This document shows, piece after piece, positions 1 through 10,827 of a DNA stretch of 64,000 nt. Each line of letters starts with the position of its first letter. Position 1 is the stretch's first letter. Origin of the DNA: Penicillus capitatus (Eukaryota; Chlorophyta); assembly GCA_965649825.1 (NCBI GenBank), contig OZ287704.1, forward strand, positions 496,001-560,000, in the 5' to 3' direction. Made by a program: the position numbers and the translations under genes. A model generated the notes under the pieces. The model searched no databases, had not been told where the DNA came from, and worked only from the letters and a program-made list of their open reading frames with translations.

Positions 1-600
1 GATCAAAGATTGCAAATCGTGATCAATACCGCTAAGGAAGGTTTCATCCACAAACCACGTTCTGCTGTCCGCGTCCAAGTATCTGTCGATAGCATCTTCT
101 GTCAAATAACACTGAACACCAGAACGATCAGAACCCAAGGAGGTTGTCTGTCTGTATCGAAAAGAAGTTAAAACAATTCGTGCCTATGGGATATTTACTC
201 ATAAGAAGGAATGTCTGACAGCAGTGAAAATCTCCCCTACAACGACAAAGAAATGAAACTGTCACACTCTTTGGCCCAGACAATTTAACCGTTGGCTCTG
301 AGTGTCCATATTCGGCATACTGGACTGAGATCCCGGCGGGTCGAAAACAGGTCTGTACGTCGAATATGACAAGGCGTGGAAGCTGACCTGTTTAATAACA
401 AAACATGAAGGAAAAAACCAAGACAGTGGCAGAATACGAGCAATAGTCGGCGAACCCGTTAGACCAAAATGACCTCGAAGAACCAAGCTCGAACAGTCTG
501 GGTAGCGCGCCAACGCCTCCAGACACATGCATAGCAGCAGAAGAAGCCTTCGCAGCGTTAAGCAACCAACATTTTTTGCATTCGTTTGCGAAAACATCAT
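1..600 (-). CDS. Beta-helix surface protein, 5' end only (block A)
   Basis: This is the N-terminal part of the gene that is nearly complete at 47155-51880. From a double ATG at 600/597 the frame begins MMFSQTNAKNV and reaches a hydrophobic LRRLLLLLCMCLEALA core, a plausible signal peptide with cleavage before RYPDC. Near the window edge the minus strand encodes QCYLTEDAIDRYL and TWFVDETFLSG, the same exon as in block C. The exons between are not resolved, and the rest of the gene lies left of base 1. Upstream in-frame ATGs exist (to 669), so the start is uncertain. In block C one A is missing just after the start, so A looks like the better copy of the 5' end. Confidence 0.55.
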
Positions 601-1064
601 CTGAAATAAGGCCGTGGGATGCGAAAACGTAATCACTTGATCGGTTTTCGTGACAAGATGGAGCGACAAGACCCAACACGCACTGTCTTACCACAACTGA
701 ATGGGCCGCCTATCCTCATCTCTTTGTCGCTGTTCCAAACGTCCTCTTCTCGATTAATCGGCTCATGACAACAGCAACGTCGTCAACGAGTTCTGCAAGT
801 GGTTCCTAACAACAAGGCAATGACGTGGTGGAGCATTTTTTCAGGTGAATTAGCAGGTGAACAAACTCTTCTTTCGTAAAACATTGTGTCTTCGAAAGCC
901 ATCTGCGTCTGGAATTCAGATTGCCGCTCCATGTACAGCATGTGACGAAAATCCAAGAAATGCGACAAGGCATCTCTTCGATCAGAAGTAGAGACGACGA
1001 TGGCCGATTCTTAGCCATTCTTGTCTTCGCATCGCGTCGTTGCGATTCGTTTCCGCTACGGGCG

Positions 1065-2130
1065 CTAGTCCGACCTTCCACGGCCTGCGGACGACACCTT
1101 CTTGCTAACTTCGCCGTTTAACTTATTCTCCACAGCAGAACAGTCGTGCGCATATGACCTGATCACTTCTGCCTGAACACGGATGCAGCAGTTCTCCGCG
1201 ATCTCCTTGGGATCCTCGTGCGCCGACGAGAGAATCTGCTCCCTGTCCACCAGACACTGATCCTGAGACTTCGCTGTTGCTTCGCACTGATCCAGATCTT
1301 GGCCACGCCTGCAGATGCATTCAAACTGTTCGATCACAGCTTCAGGCAATGGACAAGAAGTACTGTGAGGATTCCTGCATCAGGATGTCGTGTGTCCCAT
1401 CAAGCTCCGCTTTTCTGCTTGGGCGCGCGAGGTGACAGGAAAGTGGTGCGAGAGAGAGAGACTACTTGTTGTCCAGTGCTGCCTGTCCTCCTTGGCTGCA
1501 CGCTCTCTTGTTTTGCATCCCTGTCGACTAATAGAGCTTGTACGTTGCCATCTGGAGCTTTGTCCGTTCCGAAAAAGCATTTTCATTGTCGATCATATCT
1601 TCCGCCAGCTCTAGGAAGAAGTTATGCCTGCATTCCAGTTTGCGCACTTCCATTGCCGATGGCTCTCCGTGTGAAGAAATCCCCACGCGAGTAAATCGAT
1701 CTGTTCTTCACGCTGAGTGAGAGACATCCCTGCACACATGACCCTTGAATCGAATCCTCCAGATAATGAGATCAGATTGATTGCGTCTCATCAAGCCTCC
1801 TCTTCTGTACATCCAAGAAAATCAGACGTCGCCGGATGCAGTCGTTGCGTGCCTTTACTTTATCTCGACAAGCATTGGCGAATCCTGCCGTCTTGCTTTC
1901 AAACTCCTCTTGCTCTTCTTTGAGTTCCTTTTCTCCATAAACAAGACATAGCAGAGTTTCTCTGGATACGTGATCGAATTCCAATTGACTCTCGACTAAG
2001 ATCTAGATTCTTTTGGGCGAGAGACTCCCCGGTCAAGTTCACCGCGGCCTCTATATCCAGCAACCCTTGATTCCAGGCTTCAAGTTCACTCTTAAAGCGG
2101 AGAACACGTAGTCAATCGCGTCTGTGAACT
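1065..2130 (-). pseudogene. Helical (coiled-coil-like) gene, block A, frameshifted
   Basis: Minus-strand segments rich in E, K, Q and A lie in succession: RFKSELEAWNQGLLDIEAA (about 2110-1965), KELKEEQEEFESK (about 1945-1775), MEVRKLECRHNFFLELAED (about 1675-1550), and a C-terminal exon PEAVIEQFECICRR ending in SSAGRGRSD and a stop at 1065. Introns of the usual size probably separate them, but I could not fix every junction. Near 1940-1955 block A has one base more than block C, which breaks the frame joining the first two segments; C is in frame there. The family is not recognised. Composition suggests a long helical protein. It lies between the MATH gene and the beta-helix gene on the same strand. 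Confidence 0.45.
1838..1841. other. Empty target site of the LTR retrotransposon
   Basis: The sequence GGATGCAGTCGTTGCG here is uninterrupted. In block C the same sequence is split by the element, with GCAG present on both sides (53604-53607 and 60059-60062). This site is therefore the pre-insertion allele in a paralogous copy. Confidence 0.95.
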
Positions 2131-3088
2131 TCGATTGCTTTTTTAGTCTGCTAACATGTGCTCGGGGTTCTTCGTACATGATATTCTTATAGATGGTGTA
2201 AGTGTCATCGAACGCTTCAGTGCGTGATGAGTGTTTACTGCGGTGCGCGGAACAATGCTCGCTCCTAAATCGTTTATTTCCAGAGACACGATATCTGCTG
2301 CAAGGAACGAACACACAGCCGAGTGTTCATCCATTCGTGCGCGGTGTCGTAAGTGATGGGACGTTTGCCTCAGTCATGTCTCTTGTCGCGGTAACCTCAA
2401 TGTGGGGACATGAGATTTCGTCTCCGTGTCAGAATGCTGAAACCCTCCAAAGCGACCATTCAGACGCCTTGCTCTTCGTTCCAAAAGATCTGTGTTTAAG
2501 TGGCGAAGATCCTGTGCAAAGAAAAATTGAGTTGTGATCAGATTTAAGAGTGTGCGATATCTTCAATGATCAACGCTGTCTTCTTCTACTTTTTGTAAAG
2601 CTGCAGAATCTTATCTGTGCGGTCTGCGAACTGACAGCGGCGTTTCCTGAACGAAGAGGACTGTGAAAAGATTGCACATTTCCACGCGGGTTTCCGTGTT
2701 CCACATGGCGAGTTTATGCTCACCACTACACGACTGACGTTTTGTCACCTTTGCAATTTCACCTGTACTAGTCGTTGGGACAAGATTCTGAAAGTAATCT
2801 ATTCCGCTGCTTCTTGTAGACTGGTCACCCGATTCCTATCCCGTTTCTTTCACAGAGTAATTCGCACAATAACCCAAAGGTGTTTCCATATCAAATAGTA
2901 AACCGTACTTAAGGAGGACTACTTTCTTTGTCTCCTATTGTGACGTCGAACGGAAAGTGATACGTTTCTAGGATAATACGATTGGTACTCGGAGACGTCT
3001 CGCGTGTCCTTTGAGTCAGTCAGTAGGGTCGACGCGATCCAACACAGGCGAGGAAGCAGAATGCGTAAATGAAATTAATGCTGATCGT

Positions 3089-5655
3089 TTAATCTGGCCC
3101 CAGTTTGTCCAGAAGAGTGACCTTGACGTTGAGGGTCAACCAACCGTTCTTCACAAAACCGAGTTTTTCGTCCTCCACTTCGAGACAACTCAGCGACCAA
3201 TTGAGATGTTGACCGCGATCTGGAGAAATCACCAGCTCCTCCTCTACATGAGATCTGTCAGTGGACCAAGGTAGCCGGTGGCGTATTACCTTGAACACTT
3301 TCGTCGTTTGGTTGTGTGTGCGTGACAACGCGGAGTTCGACAAGGATACGTATCCTCTCTTTTGACCAGTTGCCAACGGTCAGTTTCGTACTCTTCGTTT
3401 TCGAATCGGTATCGGGAGACCGAAGTTCCAACGCTCTGCTCAATGCAAACGGCTCAAGAGCTAAAAGTCGAAGAGATAAGGGCGAGTAGGTAATGCTTAC
3501 ATGGGGATGTCATTGATCCAGAATTTCTCTGGAATCATGCAACCTGGGTTCAACTGTGTGTATCTCACTCTCCACTAGAACACAACTTCAGTCCCTGGAA
3601 GAGATGAGGAGGCCAATCATGCTGTGCAATTGGCAGTCTTTCCGTCAATGGCATAACAAAAGTTTTCGTTGTCTTCAAGACGAAGCCTCAGATTCAAGCG
3701 GACAAGGAAGAAATCGTGTTTCAGGAACCCAGAGGACGAGTCCATGAGGTCCTTGACGGTGGTGCACAAAGTAGACTTCCCGATGAAGCTTTCAGGGTGT
3801 ATAATGAAACGGTAATCTTTAGCAGTCAAATCGGCACGTCAATGATCGAAGAATATGCAAAAACGATTGCTTACTGCAGGTCTTGTTCTTTGTTGCGTCT
3901 TTGAAGTTAACGACCTTCGTTGTGGAATGAACCCAAGCCTCCGGCCCCTGCGTAGCACCAATAGAGAGTCCGATGTCTGCATTTTCTTCTCTCTTGATGT
4001 CGAACTCCCTGGTTGGCAGCATGACAGTGTGGGATGTGACATGACAGAATTCAGAATTACCGACCATGTGCGGTCGTTCATCACAAAAGACTTAGAGAAC
4101 AGTCCCTTCGGATTCTCCAACAGAGACCGGTGCACACAGCACTGGGGAAGACTACCAGTCTGCAACGAGAAGGGAAGCAGGCTGAATTACCTCGTAGTAG
4201 GCGTACCACTTGGACTTGGCGAGCAGATAGGCGTGCTCAACGCCGTTATCGACACCAGTACCCTCTGCGTTTCGAACACATCTCAGAAAGAGCGGAGCAG
4301 AAAGCAGACATCGACCTTCGATCTCTACGCTCATCTTGTTGTCGATCTCCAGAGAGCTTCCTTCTTTCTCTTCTACCTCTCTTCTTTGGCGAAGCATCTC
4401 CAGCGCGAACTGTCTGCAGCTCATAAAGGAGATCCTTGCGCTCAGCGTGATCCAACCATCTTGCACGAAGCCACTTGTCTTGGCTTCAAGCTCGCTTTTC
4501 TTTGCGAGGTGGATCCAGTCCGTCTGGGATCCCTGGCCACGCAGATAGAGCATCTCTGCGAGCAAAACAGGACTCATCAGAGCGAGAGAGAGGCAGAAAA
4601 TGGTATCACCGAGAGAAGAGGCGGCTCCAGTGACTTCGCGGTTCAGGATGGAGCACAACAAGCGTCCGTAGAGGGGACTGCCTCCCGTGTGTTGCATCGA
4701 CAGATCCAAATCTGTCGAATGAGAATTCGATCCATACGGTCGGATTTCTAAGCTCCTGTGTGACCAACCGTCAAACAAGAGTAACAATTGCGAGTAACGA
4801 GTATCATACAGTGTGCAACCGCCTGTGTCAAAGTCGTCTGTCGTTAGAGTAAATGGGCTCATCTGTTTGAGGTGTCTCAACTTCCACTGACGTACACATA
4901 ACCTGTTCCGAAAAGAGAGAGGCAAGGAGGAGAGACGACCTCGCACACAGCGTCCCCTCCCTGGAAGGAGAGCTTCCAAAGCTCGCTCTCCGGACACCGG
5001 ATTCTCAGTTCCAGGCGCAGCGTGAAGTAGTCGCCATTAAGGAAACGTGTGCAGCGATTCTTGACGTCCTCAATCCTCGCCATGTCGCGAATTCCGTGCC
5101 GACAATCGAACGGACGGAAGACACAAGAGACATCTAGACAAGGAATAGATACAGTTCAGGAACTTGGAGACGTCAGTAAATTCTCTTTTGGCAACTTTCG
5201 CAGATGTTCTGCTTCTCGTCCTCCCAGTTGACGAGAGTCAGAGAGAAGTAAGCCTTGACCACTCTCCAGTTCCGAGAACAGAGACAAGTTCTAAGGTTCC
5301 CTGTCGCCGAGTTCTCGACTTCGATGCACCTTCATCACAGAACACGAACACGAGTACTCTGAGATGTCCACTGGGTCCTCCCTTACCAATGATGACCATT
5401 GACTTCGAAGTTACACGAAAACATTCTCGTGTTCTTTTTCTCCAAAAAAGAGTGATGCACACGCCACTAGCAGAATGCATCACGTAACGATTTCAACGAG
5501 TCTGGTGACCTTACTTCGTAAGTCGCGTACCACGCATGCTTCTTCAACGTATAAGCGTGGGGGATGCCTTTCGTAACTTGGTTTCCCTCTGAGGGCGACT
5601 TCAGTTCACGCGCCGTGCAAACGTGGCACACCTTCAGCGTGTATCGTCGTTCCAT
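3089..5655 (-). CDS. Four-MATH-domain protein (block A)
   Basis: A multi-exon gene of tandem MATH (TRAF-like) domains, which in other eukaryotes bind peptide substrates or adaptors. Exon 1 is 5655-5515 (47 codons from MERRYTLK), exon 2 is 5466-5387, and exon 3 starts at 5329; the introns are 48 and 57 nt. Spliced, they read FEVNGHHWCIEVEN and AYFSLTLVNWEDEK, then DVKNRCTRFLNGDYFTLRLELRI, the classic MATH strand pattern. Domain 2 has SGFVQDGWITLSARISF, domain 3 SSGFLKHDFFLVRLNLRL, domain 4 LGFVKNGWLTLNVKVTLL and a stop at 3089. Each domain repeats one exon cassette opening with a WYA(T/Y)YE motif. No BTB, RING or protease domain is visible. A TTTATA/TATAAA box lies about 45 nt upstream of the ATG. 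Later exon borders are approximate. Confidence 0.75.
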
Positions 5656-5899
5656 CCGATAGTTTTTTAATGTTATGCGCTCCGAGGTTAGCGTCGCATT
5701 TATAGCCGCACGGCTGAACGCTGAGCCCGTCGTTGACGCACGGCAACGGCCATTGTTGTTTGTCTCGCTCCATTCTGCTGAATAATAAACACAGTGTGGC
5801 GGCGTTCTCAGATGACACGGAAAAAAGGAAGTCGAAAGAAAGCTTAATACAGCGTGACTCTTTGACTTCCCCTTTTATGGAGCTGGAGTGGGAATCCAT

Positions 5900-7189
5900 T
5901 TATCACATCTGTGTCTCTTGAGCTGTAATCCGACACGTAAAAATGGCGACACGTAGTCTAATGGTAACTGTGCGCAATGCGGTCTTCTAGATGTGTCTCA
6001 CTGCGCAACGAAGGCAAGAGATTACGACGTGGCAGTTAGACTTGACGCGCAGAGCTTGACGAACGACAGTAAAATTAGCGCTCTCCGTGTCTATAGCATT
6101 GAAGAGATCGGCCTTCACGTCGGAACCGCTTTTTCTGGATCACGGCAGCCGTCGACTGTTCTTTAAAACAGAGGTCCATCTGCATTCTGCGCCTTTGATC
6201 AGAGCTGAGAGAATAGGAGATGTATTTTTCAGCTATGTTGGTTCGCTGAATGCATGCGGAGTCTTGTGTTTCCTGCATGCTTTGGGTGAGAGGTATGGCA
6301 TTCACTGCGTTGGACAGACCACGATTGACTCTACAGATGGTGTCCGACAATTGCTCACCTCTTCCATCTTGCAGATGAAGCATTTGAAGATTGAACTGTT
6401 ACAAATCATTAGAAGAGGTTCTATGACATATCAGATGACATGCACATTCAACAATGAGTTACTGCTTTCTTCCACGAATGATTTCGAAGCGAAGCAAAGC
6501 CGAGCTTTTATGTGACGAATAATGCATGCAGAGATTCCGTGGTGTTGTTGCCTGTGACTCGTGAGGGGAGGCAGAACATCCGATCGACAAGACAGCTCGA
6601 ACTCTGCCGCTGCCGGGACCGCTGTTTTAATGATCCTTTGTGCGGGCTTCTCTGACTTCAACAGATGAACCATGCAATGCAGTGGGGTGAAATGGGGCTG
6701 GGAAGGTTTGCCTAGTCATCTGTAAAAAGTGGGTTTCAATCCAGAACCGCAGAACGAAGACTCGACTAACCAAACGACTGCGTCACCACATAATGCAGAA
6801 AAACGCAATATCCCTTAGCGACATAAAGACAAGCGTACATCAAGACTCGAAACAATCATTGCGCGGTACATGAGCATCCAAACAATCGTCATCAGGGCCA
6901 CAATGGATCGGCTTTGTTTTAGTGGACAGCAAGGTAAATCGAGAGGAAGAGAATAACCTGTGCGCACTTTGCCTCGTCGAGATCAGAGTACTGAAAGCCA
7001 AGATGAAATATGACACAACCGAAAACCTGCAGCTGAGCATATGTGCGGCTTACTTATCACATCAGTTTATGTATTGATCATCTCTGACATTTATGCAAGA
7101 ACTCTATAGAAGGCTGAAGGTGAGCTTATCACAAAAGGTTGTCTGAAGCTTTTCTACTGCGCTGTGAGGGAAGCCACACGCTTACAAGA
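5900..7189. other. No confident gene (5.9-7.2 kb)
   Basis: Short open frames occur on both strands, for example 6087-6515 plus and 6383-6075 minus; the latter is mildly helix-like (RTNIAEKYISYSLSSDQRR). None shows a family motif, signal peptide or convincing intron structure. It may be decayed duplication sequence. Confidence 0.4.
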
Positions 7190-7440
7190 TCTCAAAAGTT
7201 CTTGTGGACCAGATGGCGCCACTCTCTGTCCGCTTTTGCTTGAAAAAACGAACATACTTCGTCATCTGGAGGAACTGGGCTTTTACTTGACCTGCTAAAC
7301 TTACTCTTCTTGTTGATCTCTACAATCTGCTCTTTAGAATTCGAGAGAGGCCTCCTGTATACTTTATCGACTCCCTGTGCTTGCTCGTTCGCTTTTTTGA
7401 AGATGGCAGGTGTGAACTTCAATTCAAGTACCGGATTCAG
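7190..7440 (-). pseudogene. SPF27/BCAS2 fragment (pseudogene)
   Basis: The minus strand encodes FTPAIFKKANEQAQGVD, SKEQIVEINKKSKFS and REWRHLVHKNF. These match FAPAVWKKANEQSQRVD, SKEQIAEINKKRKLS and REWHHLIRKNF of the intact gene at 31590-32426. The intron between the last two exons survives as an intron-like GTCAAG...TTTTTTCAAG stretch, so the copy arose from DNA, not from mRNA. The upstream exons and the end of the last exon are missing. I infer a non-functional partial duplicate. Confidence 0.75.
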
Positions 7441-8660
7441 TGTTATGCTTCAGCCGGGACACTGTCCTCGCAACGAACTGTAAACATACATCTCGAGAAT
7501 GCAGACTTCAGAATGAAGTTGTCGACTGCCGCCCGATCTACAATTCATGTTTCCAGATAGAGATTTCTACAATCCTTAGTTTGTCGTTTTCTAGGTATCT
7601 TTTTCGATGCGTTAAAACCGCTGCCAAAGTTACCCGTTCAATTGCTGGCACTCGATTACTGCTTATCATCAACATAGAAGAGGAGAAAGGATGCGCCATG
7701 TTGGCATCTCCGAGACTTCGTGACTTCTGTGTTTCAGCAACTGCTGAGACCATCGAAGATGCAGCCATCTATTCTTCGTTTCCACCGGTAGCGTTTGGTG
7801 TTGCGTTGAAAACGACATTGATGAGAGTCTTCTGCAAAGAAGCTGCTAAGCGAAGCGTTCGTCGTTTCGATCGCTGTGCGGACCAATTGATCTTCGGCGT
7901 TTGCGTGCGACTGCGAACTTTTCTATGCGGCAGCCAACGCAGAAAAGATTGCCTTACCGAGATGAGCCCATTGACGAATAAGGGTCCGTTTAAAAAACTG
8001 CATTTCATGGCATGTCAGCTCTGTGTAAAGACAGGATTGTTCGAAGTAGGACATCCGTGGCTTACGTATCCACGCGAGAGACAACAGAATAGCCGCGTTA
8101 CGATGCCGAAAACGATCGAGATGCTCTTAACACCGTGGCTTTCGTGCGTGTCTATTGAATCTGTCTCTGTCTGTGTTCCTTCGTGACGTGACGATGCGCA
8201 GTGAGTGAGTGGCCTTCCTTTAGCCAGCACTCTGTACAATGCGCGTTAGGAGAGCGAGTTCGTCCTATGGCAGATCGAAGTCTGAGACTGAGTCGACAGA
8301 CGCTTGGTTAGCCACTGTCTTTCCGATTTGCGGTGTGGAATGGGCTCGGGCGTTTTCCAAAGGCCAGTCAGAATGCAGCATTGCAATGGGAAACTGCCAC
8401 ACGGGAGAACCGTTGTTCTCCGTTATCGACTGCACGTGGAGCGATGATTTCCAGCATCTATGGCAACACCTGGAATGCCTAGTTTAATAAAGATTGTGTT
8501 CGTGCAACAGCCTCTCGACTCTAAGGAGGGCTGTTGATAAAGTGTACAGCTGAATTCGTCTAATCGTTAATGAAAGCGGAAAAAAACAGTTCGAATGACT
8601 GACGATCCGTCACAGCAAGGGATTCAGAAGCGTCGTTTTGCAGCGATGGCTCAATCTGCG
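7441..8660. other. Unassigned open frames (7.4-8.7 kb)
   Basis: A 248-codon plus-strand frame (7440-8186) and an 82-codon one (8239-8487) are open, but neither has recognisable motifs, a signal peptide or host-like codon bias that I can judge. Minus-strand frames overlap them. They could be chance frames or remnants. Confidence 0.3.
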
Positions 8661-8666
8661 ACGCCG

Positions 8667-9776
8667 TCAAACTTGTGCAGAAGGATGTACTCGGCGATCC
8701 TTAGGAAGCTCTAGGTAGTAAAGCATAAATGAGATCAAGATGAAAACGCATACCCAAACTGGGACGACGATGGCACATGCCGCGGTCCCGCCCCAAATAG
8801 CGACTCCTGCCAACCACGGCAGACAAAACAGCGGAGCAAGGAGCAAAAACCCGAAAAACAGGCTAAAGTGCTGTCGGCAAATATTTGCCAAGTTAGCAAC
8901 AAATAAGGGAATTAACGTTTGTAAACTCATCACAAGAACGAAGCATATCACAATTTTTGTGCACCACCAAGCATTGTCAAAAAGAGAAACGGATGGCTGC
9001 CAGAAAAGAACACCGATCATTAGTAAGAAATAGAGTCCGAAGCCTCCTCCAACACCAACACCAATCTCAATGCTGCACCATCCACCGTAATGAGCAGCGC
9101 AGCGAATCATGGACCTCTCTTGGCATTCCCAGTGCTTGCAGAAAAGCTCTCCTCTTGTAAAACACTCGCAAACTGATGACGCGATCGCGAAGCTGGATGA
9201 GATGTTGCCCTTCCAGCGATAGCAATACTCTCCAGTGACGTCCTCCTCCAGACATTGATAGTCCTCTTTCTTAAGTTTAATTCTGGAGCTGTCCTCTCTG
9301 CACGACCACGCTGAACAGTATCGGCGATTCGGAGCTCGCGAGTGGCATGCACACGTCAAGGTGTTGTTGCCGACACTCGCACACCTACTATCTATTCGGC
9401 CGGCTGTGCAGTCGGTATGTTCGTCGACATCCGTCGTCGTGCACTCCCAGTGATCGCAACAGGCTCGGTCCGTTGCGGCAGTACAAGTGCAGTTGTCGTA
9501 TTCCCCCCTCTTTCCATTCCCATCCTGCATCGACCAGTGGCGACAGTGACTGCTCGCGTCTTCGAGACAGTCGTAAATTTTCGCTTTCGTGTTGCTGGCG
9601 GCGCGCCACAGACCGCCTCTGTAAACACCGGACTCTGTGTAATACCCGGCCACACGCTTCATGCGATTCCAGGACTGCAGACCTTCGTTCAAATCGTGAG
9701 CTGTCTCATTGGACTCTCTCAGTGCCGCAACAACGAAACAAGTCGCAATACAGAAGTAGTATACAGATGCAATCAT
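8667..9776 (-). CDS. Cys-rich secreted-pathway membrane protein
   Basis: A single 369-codon frame. Residues 1-20 (MIASVYYFCIATCFVVAA) form a signal peptide. Residues about 50-225 are Cys-rich with a recurring C-x2/3-HW-x-C pattern (SHCRHW, CCDHWEC, YCSAWSC, YCYRWKG, FCKHWEC), which implies disulfide-bonded repeats in the lumen or outside the cell. The C-terminal 130 residues hold about four hydrophobic segments (IGVGVGGGFGLYFLLMIGVL, IVICFVLVMSLQTLIPLFV, FGFLLLAPLFCLPWLAGVAI, AIVVPVWVCVFILISFML) and end PSAQV. I know no family with this order. A duplicated copy with a premature stop lies at 39996-41066. It is probably a lineage-specific surface protein. Confidence 0.75.
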   Translation of the reverse strand: MIASVYYFCIATCFVVAALRESNETAHDLNEGLQSWNRMKRVAGYYTESGVYRGGLWRAASNTKAKIYDCLEDASSHCRHWSMQDGNGKRGEYDNCTCTAATDRACCDHWECTTTDVDEHTDCTAGRIDSRCASVGNNTLTCACHSRAPNRRYCSAWSCREDSSRIKLKKEDYQCLEEDVTGEYCYRWKGNISSSFAIASSVCECFTRGELFCKHWECQERSMIRCAAHYGGWCSIEIGVGVGGGFGLYFLLMIGVLFWQPSVSLFDNAWWCTKIVICFVLVMSLQTLIPLFVANLANICRQHFSLFFGFLLLAPLFCLPWLAGVAIWGGTAACAIVVPVWVCVFILISFMLYYLELPKDRRVHPSAQV

Positions 9777-9789
9777 GGCTCAAAACGTG

Positions 9790-10820
9790 ACGCTAAACAC
9801 GGACGGCGCTCGTGCACTGCTACCATGCAGCTCTCGTACAGCACAGATGATGTTATTTATACTTCTCAATCAGCGACGAATCGCGAAGATGACATGAACG
9901 TCGAATCTCAGATCGCGGTGATCGGAAAGCAGTTGCTGGCGACTTACCCGCGACAGTGCACGCGTCCGCGTCGATCGCAGATGGCCATCGAGATATTCGC
10001 ACTTCCTATCGCAGCTGCGGATTCCTTCCATCGACGTTCTCCAGAGGCCGCTGTGACGGTTCTTCGTTACGGACAGCGAAAAGCAATCACATCCTCGGAA
10101 TGTAATGGATGGTCTCGTTGGCGAGATCTGTCCATCGCCTGTATTACACTTTCGCCTCTTTCTGAAGAGTGCAAGAGACTAGGCAAGGTAAGATCTTACA
10201 CCGAAGAAGATTCGTTCGTATAAAGATCAATCGCTTTTATTATCTGGCGCTTCCCGCGATCAAAGAAACGATTTCGGCATTCGGATGCAAAGTACCCGCT
10301 CGACTGAATCTCGAGTGGGCTGACTCTCGTGTATTCGCCGGTCCGAGTTCGCCGTCCCCGCACGCTCGACAGCACTACGAGGATTCGACGAAGCTGCATC
10401 GGCAGTCGTGCCAACTGCGAGCTGCTACACATCCGTCCCGCTCTTCTGCTTCTGCTGAAACGCGACGGCCACTTCTTGGCCGTCTGCACACGGCATCAAA
10501 CGCGCAGCCGTAGCAGCAGCAACGCACACCGCCGTCGAACACGCCTTCGCTGCGAGTGACGAGACGAACACGAGAGAGCGAAGAAAGAAATGGTCTGTCG
10601 AAGCTCTCGGAAAGGCGATCGCATCGCCTCGGCGCCGCGAGAGGCAAACGATCCGAACGCCGCCTCGAACGCTGCCGACATTGCAGGCGCCGTCCCGTCC
10701 TACCTCGTTCTCACGGACGAGCCACACTAACGCTCGCGAATGCGTTGCGCGAGACGACGGAGGAACAGGTCGAAACGGCCGAAACCGATCAGCGATGTCG
10801 CCCACAGTCGGCGTTCGAGT
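9790..10820. other. Intergenic stretch (9.8-10.8 kb)
   Basis: Only overlapping short frames without motifs occur on both strands. It lies between the 5' end of the Cys-rich gene and the 3' end of STE24, both on the minus strand, so it may hold the Cys-rich gene's promoter. I see nothing specific. Confidence 0.4.
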
Positions 10821-10827
10821 ACACTAA

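Larger units (their letters stand above)
1..5860. repeat. Segmental duplication block A
   Basis: Base 1 onward matches 51741 onward nearly base for base, and the match runs to about 5860, where block C reaches the window end. Allowing for the retrotransposon inserted in C, both span about 5.8 kb with scattered substitutions and small indels. The block holds, all on the minus strand, a four-MATH-domain gene, a helical gene and the first exons of a beta-helix surface-protein gene. It extends left beyond the window. It keeps the empty target site (1838-1841) of the element in C, so it is the reference for the uninterrupted state. Confidence 0.95.

Noticed and set aside
5467-5514. A 17-nt ultra-short intron at the end of MATH exon 1
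   Set aside because: A 48-nt GTAAGG...CTAG intron at the same place joins the MATH exons in frame and fits the genome's usual intron size.
9342-10223. 293-codon plus-strand frame
   Set aside because: Most of it is antisense to the Cys-rich membrane gene and mirrors its repeats; the part beyond has no motif.
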